In this document: positions 63,667 to 64,000 of the stretch, one piece after another
Layout: each line of letters begins with the position of its first letter
Numbering within the stretch: the first letter of the stretch is position 1
Assembly: GCA_002429115.1 (NCBI GenBank)
Contig: DIYS01000073.1
Span: 23,730-87,729, forward strand
DNA from: Saccharicrinis sp. UBA6048
GTDB taxonomy: Bacteria > Bacteroidota > Bacteroidia > Bacteroidales > Marinilabiliaceae
Direction: 5' to 3'
Length of the DNA stretch: 64,000 bases
Program-made: the position numbers and the translations under genes
Notes under the pieces: generated by a model
Seen by the model: the letters and a program-made list of their open reading frames with translations, nothing else
Told to the model about the DNA's origin: nothing
The model's database searches: none

Positions 63667-64000
63667 TTACAAGCTCAAAGGCATGCGTTCACCAAACTTA
63701 ATGTGTAATTGCTGTGATGTAAGCGCCCAGTTTGATAGTGGCATCGTCCACTTCTTAGCAATGTTTTTGGTAGCTAAATAAATGAGTTTGAGTAATGCCG
63801 TATCATTGGGGAATACACCCTTTGTTTTCGTCACTTTCCGCACCTGTCGGTGAAAGCCTTCCACCGGATTTGTTGTGTAAATTAAACGGCGGATGTGCTC
63901 GTCATAATCAAAATAAGCGGTTAGCTTTTCCCAGTTATTTTTCCAGGAACTAAGCACAACCGGATATTTAGCTCCCCAGTGGCTATTTCGGAGTGACCAT
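63667..64000 (-). CDS. IS256-family transposase, C-terminal part
   Basis: The reading frame enters from the right edge and stops at 63667, giving about 110 residues. It contains WSLRNSHWGAKYPVVLSSW, then FDYDEHIRRLIYTTNPVEGFHRQVRKVTKTKG and FPNDTALLKLIYLATKNI. This is the conserved C-terminal block of IS256/mutator transposases, including the E of the DDE triad in NPVEGFHRQ. A shorter start at 63957 exists but the frame is open beyond it. The protein moves the element by cut-and-paste or copy-out mechanisms typical of the family. Confidence 0.93.
   Translation of the reverse strand, partial: WSLRNSHWGAKYPVVLSSWKNNWEKLTAYFDYDEHIRRLIYTTNPVEGFHRQVRKVTKTKGVFPNDTALLKLIYLATKNIAKKWTMPLSNWALTSQQLHIKFGERMPLSL

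Larger units (their letters stand above)
63482..64000 (-). mobile_element. IS256-family insertion sequence, 3' portion, cut by window edge
   Basis: The transposase end and its downstream flank are inside the window. The outer end probably lies at the GGGAGTGTAAACTAAACT stretch near 63482, where sequence character changes; this boundary is estimated, because the other terminal repeat is not visible. The element lies directly beyond the SGNH-like gene of the polysaccharide cluster. Confidence 0.6.

Overview
The window looks like a chromosomal segment of a Bacteroidota bacterium, perhaps from the Marinilabiliales or Bacteroidales side of the phylum. That reading rests on recognised families and promoter style. 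There is a DUF4251 protein, a TonB-dependent receptor, several SPII lipoproteins and TAnnTTTG-type -7 promoter boxes. Composition is AT-rich, and Shine-Dalgarno sites are weak or absent before most genes. Genus-level assignment is not possible from sequence reading alone. No rRNA, tRNA, CRISPR array or prophage was seen.

Region 1 (1-21560) is mostly core chromosome. It holds the start of an MsbA-like ABC exporter, purB, an EI24-family membrane protein, proC, a cysteine-synthase homologue with a cysteine-rich tail, a secreted nuclease/phosphatase-fold protein next to a beta-helix lipoprotein, and an AI-2E-family permease. These are followed by a TonB-dependent receptor divergent from a B12-binding radical SAM protein, an acyl-ACP thioesterase, a GH13 lipoprotein, several small envelope proteins, a YdcF-type protein, a nitroreductase, ruvX and def. 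The gap at 18454-18889 contains a degenerate tandem array with a 21-bp period and no gene.

Region 2 (21635-36083) is a first exopolysaccharide cluster, all on the plus strand. It encodes a Wza-type export lipoprotein, a Wzc-type chain-length regulator/BY-kinase with a C-terminal tyrosine cluster, GT4 and GT2 glycosyltransferases, a Wzy-like polymerase, three NodB-type (CE4) deacetylases and a Wzx flippase. Many genes overlap by 1-17 bases, so this is almost certainly one operon. An 11-bp perfect inverted repeat sits directly before its first start codon. After it comes a lipoprotein ending in 27 aspartates.

Region 3 (37677-63430) is a second polysaccharide cluster. wecB and wecC should give UDP-ManNAcA. 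A lone minus-strand second Wza-type lipoprotein follows, then a second flippase, an EpsG-like polymerase, several GT4 enzymes, a fused dehydrogenase/Gfo-Idh-MocA oxidoreductase, a heparinase-II/III-like protein, a PglC-like initiating sugar transferase, a DegT aminotransferase, a hexapeptide acyltransferase, a BNR-repeat protein and an SGNH-like lipoprotein. The most unusual feature is a divergent CE4-like protein, present as two paralogues, each followed by an ATP-grasp protein (45813-48332 and 56054-58172). Inference: the pair may remove an acyl group from a sugar and replace it with an amide-linked substituent.

The right edge (about 63480-64000) is the 3' part of an IS256-family insertion sequence.
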